The notes beneath the pieces were generated by a model, which was given only the letters and a program-made list of their open reading frames with translations, did not search any database and was not told the DNA's origin. The position numbers and the translations under genes were made by a program. This document shows, one piece after another, positions 55,954 to 63,725 of a stretch of 64,000 nucleotides of DNA. Position 1 is the first letter of the stretch. Every line of letters starts with the position of its first letter. This stretch comes from Streptomyces coelicoflavus (GTDB taxonomy: Bacteria > Actinomycetota > Actinomycetes > Streptomycetales > Streptomycetaceae), in NCBI RefSeq assembly GCF_003112555.1, contig NZ_BEWB01000004.1, positions 186,001 through 250,000 on the forward strand, written 5' to 3'.

Positions 55954-57243
55954 ATGGCAGCGTCACCTGCGTCCTTCCCGTCACCGGCGTCCGCCGGGGC
56001 CACCGCGTCCGCCGGGTCCACCGCGTCCGCCGCGTTGTTCGGGGCCGCCGCGGCGCCCGGGTCCGTCGCGTCGCCGGCGTCCGTCGCGGCGAACGCCGAC
56101 CGGCCCCGTGTCACCCAGTTGAGGCTGGCGGCCTTCGCCGGGCACCGGCGCGCCGTGCTGCGGCTCGGTCCGCTCACCCTGCTCGCCGGGCCCAGCGGCA
56201 GCGGCAAGACCAGCGCGCTCAGGGCGTACGACGCGCTGGCCCGGCTCGGCGGCGGCGCGGAACTCGGCGCGGTGTTCCCGGACGCCGGTGCCTGCGTGCC
56301 CGAGCGTGCCCGGCCCGACGCCCAGCGCCGCCGGGGCTTCCGCATCGGCTGCACGGCCGACGGGGCCGAGGGACCGGTGCACCTGGACGTCGCCGTGCAG
56401 GCCGAGCCCGAGCTGCGCATCGTGGGGGAGCGGCTGTCGGCGGACGGCGTCGTGCTCCTCGAGACGGCCCTGCGCGACCCGGGCCGCCGCGCCGTGCAGG
56501 CGGCCTGGCACACCGCCGGGTCGGCGCCCGTGACCCGCGCCCCCCTGCCGGACGACCGGCTCGGCACCCCGCTGCTGCCGCTGCGGGTGGCCGGCAAGAC
56601 GGACGGGCAGCGCAGGGTGCTCGCGGCGGCCGAGCAGATGGTGGTGGCCCTGCGTTCCGTCTTCGCCTGCGACCCGCGCCCGGAACGGATGCGCGAGCCC
56701 GTGCCCACCGGCTCCGGACACCTGCTCGGCGGCTGCGACAACCTCGCCGACGTGCTGTGGCGCACCCGCGCCGAGTGCGGCCGGCGGCACGCGCAGTTCG
56801 TCGCGGCGGTGCGCACCGGATGTGCGGGTCCCGTCGAGGACGTCCTGGCCGAACCGGACGCCGGCGGCGTGGTCCGCGCGCTGATCGACCGGGGCGACGG
56901 CACCCGCACCGGACTCGCCCGCCTCGGCTATGGCGAACTGCGCTACCTCGCCCTCGCGCTGGTGCTGTTCACCGGCCCCGGCGTACTGGCGGTCGACCCG
57001 GCCGGCGAGGTGCCGGCCGCTCTGCAGACGCTCACCGTCCTCGCCGACGGCTTCGACCGCGGCCTCGACGTGTGCCAGCGTGCCGAACTGCTCCGGCTGG
57101 CGGCGCGGATGTGCGACCGCGGGCACATCCGCCTCCTCGGGGCGGTCGCCGACGCGTCGTGGGCGGAGCGGGCGGCCGGGGAGGCGGGGACGGCACGGAC
57201 GGGCGGGCCGGGCGGTGTCACGGTGGTACACCTGAGCCCGTGA
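55954..57243 (+). CDS. AAA-type ATPase (SMC/ABC-like ATP-binding protein)
   Basis: The 429-residue protein starts at ATG 55954. The N-terminal 40 residues are an Ala/Ser/Gly-rich repeat (ASAGSTASA, SVASPASVAAN). The ATPase has a P-loop LAGPSGSGKTSALRAY (about residues 71-86) and a late acidic strand VLAVDPAGEVPAAL, where the Walker B Asp is followed by Pro rather than Glu. No clear ABC signature is seen, so hydrolysis may be weak. A TACGGT -10-like element ends 6 nt before the ATG, suggesting a leaderless message. Its stop overlaps the start of a MazG-like gene, so the two are coupled. Function is unknown. Confidence 0.65.
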   Translation: MAASPASFPSPASAGATASAGSTASAALFGAAAAPGSVASPASVAANADRPRVTQLRLAAFAGHRRAVLRLGPLTLLAGPSGSGKTSALRAYDALARLGGGAELGAVFPDAGACVPERARPDAQRRRGFRIGCTADGAEGPVHLDVAVQAEPELRIVGERLSADGVVLLETALRDPGRRAVQAAWHTAGSAPVTRAPLPDDRLGTPLLPLRVAGKTDGQRRVLAAAEQMVVALRSVFACDPRPERMREPVPTGSGHLLGGCDNLADVLWRTRAECGRRHAQFVAAVRTGCAGPVEDVLAEPDAGGVVRALIDRGDGTRTGLARLGYGELRYLALALVLFTGPGVLAVDPAGEVPAALQTLTVLADGFDRGLDVCQRAELLRLAARMCDRGHIRLLGAVADASWAERAAGEAGTARTGGPGGVTVVHLSP

Positions 57244-57593
57244 CCGATGATCCCCGTGACCTCGTGGCCCTGCGGCGCAGGCTGGCCGAGTTCGCCGCCG
57301 CGCGCGACTGGCAGCCGTACCACACCCCCAAGAACCTGGCCGCGGCCCTCAGCGTGGAGGCCTCCGAACTCCTGGAGATCTTCCAGTGGCTGACGCCCGA
57401 GCAGTCGGCCCGCGTGATGACCGACGCGGACACCGCCCACCGGGTCCGGGACGAGGTCGCCGACGTGCTGGCGTACCTCCTCCAGTTCTGCGAGGTGCTC
57501 GGCGTCGACCCGCTGGCCGCGCTGGAGGCGAAGATCGAGCGCAACGAGAGCCGCTTCCCGGTGGCGGGCGAAACGGGCGCACCGGAAGGCTGA
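57240..57593 (+). CDS. MazG-like nucleotide pyrophosphohydrolase
   Basis: The 117-residue protein starts at GTG 57240, overlapping the ATPase stop. It shows the all-alpha NTP-PPase pattern: LRRRLAEFAAARDWQPYHTP, then EASELLEIFQW (metal-binding ExxE, about residues 42-45), and VRDEVADVLAYLLQFCEVLG (ExxD, about 71-74). Such dCTPase/MazG-type enzymes cleave non-canonical or damaged dNTPs to the monophosphate and pyrophosphate. It is cytosolic. Coupling to an ATPase of unknown function is unusual and may point to a nucleotide-related role for both. Confidence 0.85.
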   Translation: MTDDPRDLVALRRRLAEFAAARDWQPYHTPKNLAAALSVEASELLEIFQWLTPEQSARVMTDADTAHRVRDEVADVLAYLLQFCEVLGVDPLAALEAKIERNESRFPVAGETGAPEG

Positions 57594-57598
57594 GCCGG

Positions 57599-57613
57599 AG
57601 GAGTCGATGACTC
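57599..57613. terminator. Small hairpin after the MazG-like gene
   Basis: GGAGTC-GAT-GACTCC is a perfect palindrome 5 nt after the stop. It is short for a terminator and may instead be a regulatory site for the next gene. Confidence 0.3.
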
Positions 57614-57776
57614 CGTTATCACTCTCCGCAGTCGCGATCCGGCCAGAAATCACAAAGGTGTCCGAAGATTTCCGCCTTCCTCTAGCTTTTCGCCCCACAC
57701 GCCTTCACTCTGGGTAGTGGACAACGGAGTTCGGGCGGACGCGCCGCGCGCGCGTCGGAAAAGACGGGGGCAGCGC

Positions 57777-58247
57777 ATGGACGCTGTGCGGCTCATCGTG
57801 ACGAGTGGGCGTGCCCTGGCCGCCGGCGGCGAGGTGCCGGAGGTCCTGACGGAGGTGTGGCAGGTGCAGGCACTGGCGCAGGCGATCGGCAGTCGGCTGG
57901 CGGTCCACGGACCACCCGAACTGCGCGGCGAGGCCATCGGGTTGACCGAGCTGGCGGGCCGGGGCTGCGGGGTGCTGCGCACTCCGGAGCTGGCCCCGGG
58001 TGAGCTGCGCGCCTCCCAGCTCACCGAACTGGGTGACGCCCGGCAGGCCCTGATGCGCCTGGGCACCCTGCTCGGCGAGACCGGCATCGCCCTGGTGGCC
58101 GTCGCCTGCGCCGCCGGCGACGAGGCGACGTACTGGCAGTGCATGGAGGCCATCGACGCGGCGGACGAGTCACGGGACCGCGTCCTGGAGATGCTGCGCA
58201 AACTGGCGGACCGCGACGCGCACTTACCGGAGCGGGAGGCGGGGTAG
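57777..58247 (+). CDS. Conserved Streptomyces protein (DUF6099-like) with a TTA codon
   Basis: The 156-residue protein starts at ATG 57777 behind a GGGGGCAG ribosome-binding site. It is mostly helical, with no signal peptide or membrane segment. Recognisable stretches are AVRLIVTSGRALAAGG and CAAGDEATYWQCMEAIDAAD. It matches my memory of a Streptomyces-only family of unknown function, without a domain of known role. One leucine near the C-terminus is encoded by TTA (58224-58226), the codon read only by the bldA tRNA, so full-length production should depend on bldA and be favoured late in development. I saw no other TTA in frame in this window. Confidence 0.7.
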   Translation: MDAVRLIVTSGRALAAGGEVPEVLTEVWQVQALAQAIGSRLAVHGPPELRGEAIGLTELAGRGCGVLRTPELAPGELRASQLTELGDARQALMRLGTLLGETGIALVAVACAAGDEATYWQCMEAIDAADESRDRVLEMLRKLADRDAHLPEREAG

Positions 58248-58318
58248 GCCCCCGCGTTCCGCGCGCCGCGACCGGAGCCTGTGCCGTACCCCCGCGCCGA
58301 GCAGGCAGGATGGGAGTC

Positions 58319-59242
58319 ATGGATCTCCGTATCTTCACCGAGCCCCAGCAGGGGGCCACCTACGACACCTTGCTCACCGTGGCCAAGGCCACCGAGGACC
58401 TCGGCTTCGACGCCTTCTTCCGCAGCGATCACTACCTCCGCATGGGCGCCGCGGACGGCCTCCCCGGCCCCACCGACGCCTGGATCACCCTCGCCGGACT
58501 CGCCCGGGAGACCAAGCGCATCCGCCTGGGCACCCTCATGACCGCCGGCACCTTCCGGCTGCCCGGTGTCCTCGCCATCCAGGTCGCGCAGGTCGACCAG
58601 ATGTCCGGCGGCCGCGTCGAGCTGGGCCTGGGCGCCGGCTGGTTCGAGGAGGAGCACAAGGCGTACGGCATCCCCTTCCCGAAGGAGAAGATCGGCCGGC
58701 TGGAGGAGCAGCTGGCGATCGTCACCGGTCTGTGGGCCACCGAGGCCGGCAAGACCTTCGACTTCCACGGGAAGTTCTACGACCTCACCGACTCGCCCGC
58801 GCTGCCCAAGCCCGCGCAGGCCAAGGTGCCCGTGCTCATCGGCGGCCACGGCGCCACCCGCACCCCGCGGCTGGCCGGTCAGTACGCCGACGAGTTCAAC
58901 ATGCCGTTCGCCTCCATCGAGGACACCGAGCGCCAGTTCGGCCGGGTACGGGCCGCCGCCGAGGCGGCCGGCCGCGGCGCGGACGCCCTCACCTACTCCA
59001 ACGCCCTCGTCGCCTGCGTCGGCAAGGACGACGCCGAGGTCGCCCGGCGCGCCGCCGTCATCGGCCGCGAGGTCGAGGAGCTGAAGGCCAACGGCCTGGC
59101 GGGCTCCCCGGCGGAGGTCGTCGAGAAGATCGGCCGGTACGCCGAGGCCGGCGCCCAGCGGATCTACCTCCAGATCCTCGACCTCGACGACCTGGACCAC
59201 CTGGAGCTGATCTCCTCCCAGGTCCAGTCGCAGCTGTCCTGA
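58319..59242 (+). CDS. LLM-class F420-dependent oxidoreductase
   Basis: From ATG 58319 (AGGA 8 nt upstream) the protein has 307 residues; ATG 58310 would add three. The luciferase-like TIM barrel is clear from FDAFFRSDHYLRMG (about 34-47), RIRLGTLMTAGTFRLPGVLA (about 70-89), GGRVELGLGAGWFEEEHKAYG (about 97-117) and PVLIGGHGATRT (about 170-181). The family binds F420 or FMN, and the SDHY/LGT pattern is typical of the F420-using group in actinobacteria. It has no operon partner and its substrate is unknown. A tandem 21-bp repeat follows directly. Confidence 0.88.
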   Translation: MDLRIFTEPQQGATYDTLLTVAKATEDLGFDAFFRSDHYLRMGAADGLPGPTDAWITLAGLARETKRIRLGTLMTAGTFRLPGVLAIQVAQVDQMSGGRVELGLGAGWFEEEHKAYGIPFPKEKIGRLEEQLAIVTGLWATEAGKTFDFHGKFYDLTDSPALPKPAQAKVPVLIGGHGATRTPRLAGQYADEFNMPFASIEDTERQFGRVRAAAEAAGRGADALTYSNALVACVGKDDAEVARRAAVIGREVEELKANGLAGSPAEVVEKIGRYAEAGAQRIYLQILDLDDLDHLELISSQVQSQLS

Positions 59243-59252
59243 GCCCCTGCCG

Positions 59253-59310
59253 GACAGCCGGAGAGCCGGCCCCGACAGCCGGAGAGCCGGACCCGACAGC
59301 CGGACAGCCG
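59253..59310. repeat. Tandem 21-bp repeats
   Basis: Two near-identical 21-bp units (59253-59273, 59274-59294; start GACAGCCGGAGAGCCGG) are followed by a partial third. They lie 11 nt after the LLM oxidoreductase stop, in the 218-bp gap before the Hen1 gene. They can fold into short GC hairpins and may act in termination. Confidence 0.7.
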
Positions 59311-59460
59311 ACCGTCGAATAACCGAAGGCGCCGGTCACCCGCCCTGTGCGATCGTGTGACCGGCGTCCTGCCGGAGCCCTCGGGGTACCGCCCCGGGGG
59401 CTCCCGCACGTACGGCGCCGGCATTCGTCCGTCGCACCACCGACCCGGCCGGAGAGGCCC

Positions 59461-60966
59461 ATGTTCCTGACCGTCACCACCACCGGCACCCCCGAGCACC
59501 CCGCGACCGACCTCGGTTTCCTGCTGCACAAGCATCCGGGCAAGGCGCAGGCGTTCTCCACCTCCTTCGGCACGGCCCACGTGCTCTACCCCGAGGCGGA
59601 GGAGCAGCGCTGCACGGCGGCGCTGCTGCTGGAGGTCGACGCGGTGGCGCTGGTCAGGCGCGGCAAGGGCAAGGGCCGCGGCGGCGCCCCCGACGCCGCA
59701 CTCGCGCAGTACGTCAACGACCGCCCGTACGCGGCCTCGTCGCTCCTCGCCGTCGCGCTCAGCAACGTCTTCTCCAGCGCGATGCGCGGCGTGTGCAAGG
59801 CCCGCCCCGAGCGCGCCGACCGGCCGCTGCCGCTGCGCGTGGAGATTCCGGCGCTGCCCGCCCGCGGCGGCCCCGACCTCGTACGCCGCCTGTTCGAGCC
59901 GCTCGGCTGGGCGGTCGACGTCGAGTCCGTCCCGCTGGACACCGCGTTCCCCGAGTGGGGCGACTCGCGCTACGTCCGTCTCGTGCTGGAGTCCGAGACC
60001 CTCACCCTCGCGAACGCCCTGCGCCACCTGTACGTCCTCCTCCCGGTGCTCGACGACGCCAAGCACTACTGGGTCGCCCCGGACGAGGTCGACAAGCTGA
60101 TGCGGGCCGGCGGTGCCTGGCTGTACTACCACCCCGAAGTGAAGCTGATCACCAGCCGGTACCTCTCCCGCCGCTGGTCCCTGACCCGCGAGGCGATGGA
60201 CCGGCTGGAGCTGATCCGGCTGGCCGAGACCGACGACAGCGAGGTCGAGGAGATCGACAACGCGGTCGAGGCGGAGGCCGAGCAGGAGCCGAAGCCGACC
60301 CCGCTGGCCGTGCACCGCCGCGAGGCGATCCTCACCGCGCTGCGCGACCATGCGGCCGCCCGCGTCCTCGACCTCGGCTGCGGCGAGGGGCACCTGGTGC
60401 GCGAGCTGCTCAAGGAGCCGCGCTTCACCGAGATCGTCGGCGTGGACGTGTCGGTGCGCGCCCTCACCATCGCCTCCCGGCGGCTCAAGCTGGACCGCAT
60501 GGGCGAGCGGCAGGCCGCGCGCGTCCGGCTCTTCCAGGGCTCCCTCGCCTACACCGACAAGCGTCTCAAGGGCTACGACGCCGCCGTGCTGAGCGAGGTG
60601 ATCGAGCACCTCGACCTGCCGAGGCTGCCCGCCCTGGAGTACGCCGTCTTCGGCTCCGCCCGCCCCCGCACCGTCGTCGTCACCACTCCCAACGTCGAGT
60701 ACAACGTGCGCTGGGAGACCCTCCCGGCCGGTCACGTCCGCCACCGCGACCACCGTTTCGAGTGGACCCGCGAGGAGTTCCGCACCTGGGCCGGGACGGT
60801 CGCCGAACGGCACGGCTACGACGTGGAGTTCCGCCCCGTCGGACCCGACGACCCCGAGGTCGGCCCGCCCACGCAGCTCGCCCTGTTCACCCTGAAGACC
60901 ACGACCGGGACCCCGACCACCACCGCGACCGCGACCGCGACCGAGAAGGAGGCGAAGGCCGCATGA
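59461..60966 (+). CDS. hen1: 3'-terminal RNA ribose 2'-O-methyltransferase Hen1
   Basis: The 501-residue protein starts at ATG 59461 (GGAGAGG upstream). The N-terminal Hen1_N domain (about 1-245, starting MFLTVTTTG) is followed by an acidic linker (EVEEIDNAVEAEAEQEP) and a methyltransferase domain with the SAM motif VLDLGCGEGHLVREL (about 302-316). The metal-dependent catalytic site is SEVIEHLDLPRL with Glu, Glu and His, plus HRDHRFEWTREEF. Hen1 marks the 3' end of the 5' fragment of a cleaved RNA so that the religated site resists further cutting. It overlaps the Pnkp gene by 4 bp, the classic bacterial RNA-repair pair. Confidence 0.95.
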   Translation: MFLTVTTTGTPEHPATDLGFLLHKHPGKAQAFSTSFGTAHVLYPEAEEQRCTAALLLEVDAVALVRRGKGKGRGGAPDAALAQYVNDRPYAASSLLAVALSNVFSSAMRGVCKARPERADRPLPLRVEIPALPARGGPDLVRRLFEPLGWAVDVESVPLDTAFPEWGDSRYVRLVLESETLTLANALRHLYVLLPVLDDAKHYWVAPDEVDKLMRAGGAWLYYHPEVKLITSRYLSRRWSLTREAMDRLELIRLAETDDSEVEEIDNAVEAEAEQEPKPTPLAVHRREAILTALRDHAAARVLDLGCGEGHLVRELLKEPRFTEIVGVDVSVRALTIASRRLKLDRMGERQAARVRLFQGSLAYTDKRLKGYDAAVLSEVIEHLDLPRLPALEYAVFGSARPRTVVVTTPNVEYNVRWETLPAGHVRHRDHRFEWTREEFRTWAGTVAERHGYDVEFRPVGPDDPEVGPPTQLALFTLKTTTGTPTTTATATATEKEAKAA

Positions 60967-63581
60967 GCACCGCAGACACCACCGGCACCACTGGCAGCAC
61001 TGAGGACACCTCCGTGCGGGCCCGCGCCCTGCCCGTCACCGACCTCTCCCTCGTCGTGCTGATCGGCGCCTCCGGCTCCGGCAAGTCCACCTTCGCCCGG
61101 CGCCACTTCAAGCCGACCGAGGTCATCTCCTCCGACTTCTGCCGGGGCCTGGTCGCCGACGACGAGAACGACCAGAGCGCCAGCCGCGACGCCTTCGACG
61201 TCCTGCACTACATCGCGGGCAAGCGGCTCGCCGCCGGCCGCCGCACCGTCGTCGACGCGACCAACGTGCAGCAGGACGCCCGGCGTCAGCTGATCGACCT
61301 GGCCCGGAAGTACGACGTGCTGCCCATCGCCGTCGTCCTCGACGTGCCCGAGCAGATCTGTGCCGAGCGCAACGCCGGCCGCACCGACCGCGCCGACATG
61401 CCCCGCCGGGTCATCCAGCGCCACACCCGCGAACTCCGCCGCTCCCTGCGTCACCTGGAGCGCGAGGGCTTCCGCAAGGTGCACGTCCTGCGCGGCGAGG
61501 CGGAGATCGAGCACGCCACCGTCGTCACCGAGAAGCGGTTCAACGACCTCACCCACCTCACCGGCCCCTTCGACATCGTCGGCGACGTCCACGGCTGCGC
61601 CGCCGAACTGGAGACCCTGCTCGGCAAGCTCGGCTACGGCACCGACGGCGTCCACCCCGAGGGCCGCACCGCCGTCTTCGTCGGCGACCTCGTCGACCGC
61701 GGCCCGGACAGCCCCGGCGTGCTGCGCCGCGTGATGTCCATGGTCAGGTCGGGCAACGCGCTGTGCGTGCCGGGCAACCACGAGAACAAGTACGGCCGCT
61801 TCCTCAAGGGCCGCAAGGTCCAGCACACCCACGGACTCGCCGAGACCGTCGAGCAGATGGACGGCGAGAGCGAGGAGTTCCGCGCCGAGGTACGGGAGTT
61901 CATCGACGGCCTGGTCAGCCACTACGTCCTCGACGGCGGCCGGCTGGTGGTCTGCCATGCCGGTCTGCCCGAGAAGTACCACGGCCGCACCTCCGGCCGG
62001 GTCCGCAGCCACGCCCTCTACGGCGACACCACCGGCGAGACCGACGAGTTCGGCCTGCCCGTGCGCTACCCGTGGGCCGAGGACTACCGGGGCCGCGCGG
62101 CCGTCGTCTACGGCCACACCCCCGTCCCGGAGGCCACCTGGCTCAACAACACCATCTGCCTGGACACCGGCGCCGTCTTCGGCGGCAGGCTCACCGCGCT
62201 GCGCTGGCCGGAGCGCGAGCTGGTCGACGTACCGGCCGAGCGGGTCTGGTACGAGCCGGCCAAGCCGCTGCGCACCGAGGCGCCCGGCGGGCACGACGGC
62301 CGCCCGCTGGACCTGGCCGACGTCCAGGGCCGCCGGACGGTGGAGACCCGGCACGCCGGGCGGATCACCGTGCGCGAGGAGAACGGCGCGGCGGCCCTGG
62401 AGGTCATGAGCCGCTTCGCCACCGACCCCCGCCTGCTGCCGTACCTCCCGCCGACCATGGCACCGACCGCGACCTCCGGCGTGGACGGCTACCTGGAGCA
62501 CCCGAAGGAGGCCTTCGCGCAGTACGCGGCGGACGGCGTCGCGCGGGTGGTGTGCGAGGAGAAGCACATGGGCTCGCGGGCCGTGGCCCTGGTCTGCCGC
62601 GACGCGGAGGCCGCCCGCGCCCGGTTCGGTGGTGGGGGTACCTCCCGCTCGAGCGCAGCCGAGAGTGGGGGAGGCCCCACCGGGTCCCTCTACACCCGTA
62701 CCGGCCGCCCGTTCCTGGACGACGCGTCGCTCACCGAGGAGATCCTCGACCGGCTGCGCACCGCGGTCGGCGAGGCCGGCCTGTGGGAGGAACTGGCCAC
62801 CGACTGGCTGCTCCTCGACGCGGAGCTGATGCCGTGGTCGCTCAAGGCGTCCGGCCTGCTGCGCTCCCAGTACGCCGCCGTGGGCGCCGCCTCGGGCGCG
62901 GTGTTCCCGGGCGCGCTCGCCGCGCTGGAGGGCGCCGCGGCGCGCGGCGTCGACGTGGGCGACCTGCTGGCCCGCCAGCGCGACCGGTCCGCCGACGCGG
63001 CCGCGTTCACCGACGCCTACCGCCGCTACTGCTGGCCCACCGACGGCCTGGACGGCGTCCGCCTGGCGCCGTTCCAGATCCTCGCCGTCCAGGGCCGCAG
63101 CCTGGCCGCACTGCCGCACGACGAGCAGCTCGCCCTCCTCGACCGGCTCGTCGAGCACGACGGCAGCGGCCTGCTGCGGACCACCCGGCGGCTGTACGTC
63201 GACACCGGCGACCCGGAGTCGGTCGCGGCGGGCGTCGACTGGTGGCTGGAGATGACCGGCCGCGGCGGCGAGGGCATGGTCGTCAAGCCCGTCGGCGCCC
63301 TGGCGAAGGACGGGAAGGGCCGCCTGGTGCAGCCCGGCATCAAGTGCCGCGGCCGGGAGTACCTGCGGATCGTCTACGGCCCCGAGTACACCCGCCCCGA
63401 CAACCTCGCCCGGCTCAGGCACCGGTTCCTGAACCACAAGCGGTCCCTGGCGGTCCGCGAGTACGCCCTCGGCCTCGAGGCCCTGGACCGCCTCGCGGAC
63501 GGCGAGCCGCTGTGGCGCGTGCACGAGGCGGTGTTCGGGGTGCTGGCGCTGGAGTCGGAGCCGGTGGACCCGCGCCTGTGA
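60963..63581 (+). CDS. pnkp: Polynucleotide kinase-phosphatase-ligase Pnkp (RNA repair)
   Basis: The 872-residue protein starts at ATG 60963. The kinase domain has the P-loop LIGASGSGKSTFARRH (about 33-48) and the lid RNAGRTDRADMPRRVI. The metallophosphatase has DIVGDVHGCAAELE, VGDLVDRGPDS, GNHENK and YGHTPV (about 205-390). The C-terminal ligase/adenylyltransferase has the lysine in VCEEKHMGSRAV (about 530), YTRTGRPF, LLLDAELMPW, EGMVVKP and a C-terminal module. It heals broken RNA ends and, with Hen1, ligates them. A 51-bp palindromic repeat is inserted in frame in the ligase domain (residues about 557-573) between motif I and YTRTGR. Length is otherwise as expected. Confidence 0.95.
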   Translation: MSTADTTGTTGSTEDTSVRARALPVTDLSLVVLIGASGSGKSTFARRHFKPTEVISSDFCRGLVADDENDQSASRDAFDVLHYIAGKRLAAGRRTVVDATNVQQDARRQLIDLARKYDVLPIAVVLDVPEQICAERNAGRTDRADMPRRVIQRHTRELRRSLRHLEREGFRKVHVLRGEAEIEHATVVTEKRFNDLTHLTGPFDIVGDVHGCAAELETLLGKLGYGTDGVHPEGRTAVFVGDLVDRGPDSPGVLRRVMSMVRSGNALCVPGNHENKYGRFLKGRKVQHTHGLAETVEQMDGESEEFRAEVREFIDGLVSHYVLDGGRLVVCHAGLPEKYHGRTSGRVRSHALYGDTTGETDEFGLPVRYPWAEDYRGRAAVVYGHTPVPEATWLNNTICLDTGAVFGGRLTALRWPERELVDVPAERVWYEPAKPLRTEAPGGHDGRPLDLADVQGRRTVETRHAGRITVREENGAAALEVMSRFATDPRLLPYLPPTMAPTATSGVDGYLEHPKEAFAQYAADGVARVVCEEKHMGSRAVALVCRDAEAARARFGGGGTSRSSAAESGGGPTGSLYTRTGRPFLDDASLTEEILDRLRTAVGEAGLWEELATDWLLLDAELMPWSLKASGLLRSQYAAVGAASGAVFPGALAALEGAAARGVDVGDLLARQRDRSADAAAFTDAYRRYCWPTDGLDGVRLAPFQILAVQGRSLAALPHDEQLALLDRLVEHDGSGLLRTTRRLYVDTGDPESVAAGVDWWLEMTGRGGEGMVVKPVGALAKDGKGRLVQPGIKCRGREYLRIVYGPEYTRPDNLARLRHRFLNHKRSLAVREYALGLEALDRLADGEPLWRVHEAVFGVLALESEPVDPRL
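62631..62681. repeat. Short palindromic interspersed repeat inside pnkp
   Basis: The segment GGTGGGG(TACCTCCCGCTCGAG...)GGCCCCACC spans 51 bp with GGTGGGG/CCCCACC ends. It looks like the small repeat common between Streptomyces genes. It adds 17 codons (Gly/Ser/Thr-rich) without breaking the frame. Confidence 0.7.
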
Positions 63582-63688
63582 CGCACGTTTTCGGCCGAGT
63601 CGCCCACCAGGGGCGGCTCGGCCGGACCGACGCCGCCCGAACCCCACATGTCCCTGGTTAACCGTCAGTTCCCGTGCTAACTTCGCAG

Positions 63689-63709
63689 GTCGGTCAGGGA
63701 CGTACCGAC
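63689..63709. promoter_or_regulatory. Inverted repeat upstream of the last gene
   Basis: GTCGGT (63689-63694) and ACCGAC (63704-63709) flank 9 nt, 17 nt before the GTG start. TAACTT at 63678-63683 could be a -10 element. It is a possible operator or leader hairpin. Confidence 0.3.
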
Positions 63710-63725
63710 TCATGGGGGACAGTCG

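Noticed and set aside
59253..59310. Direct-repeat array considered as a CRISPR
   Set aside because: The units are adjacent with no spacers and no cas genes are nearby.
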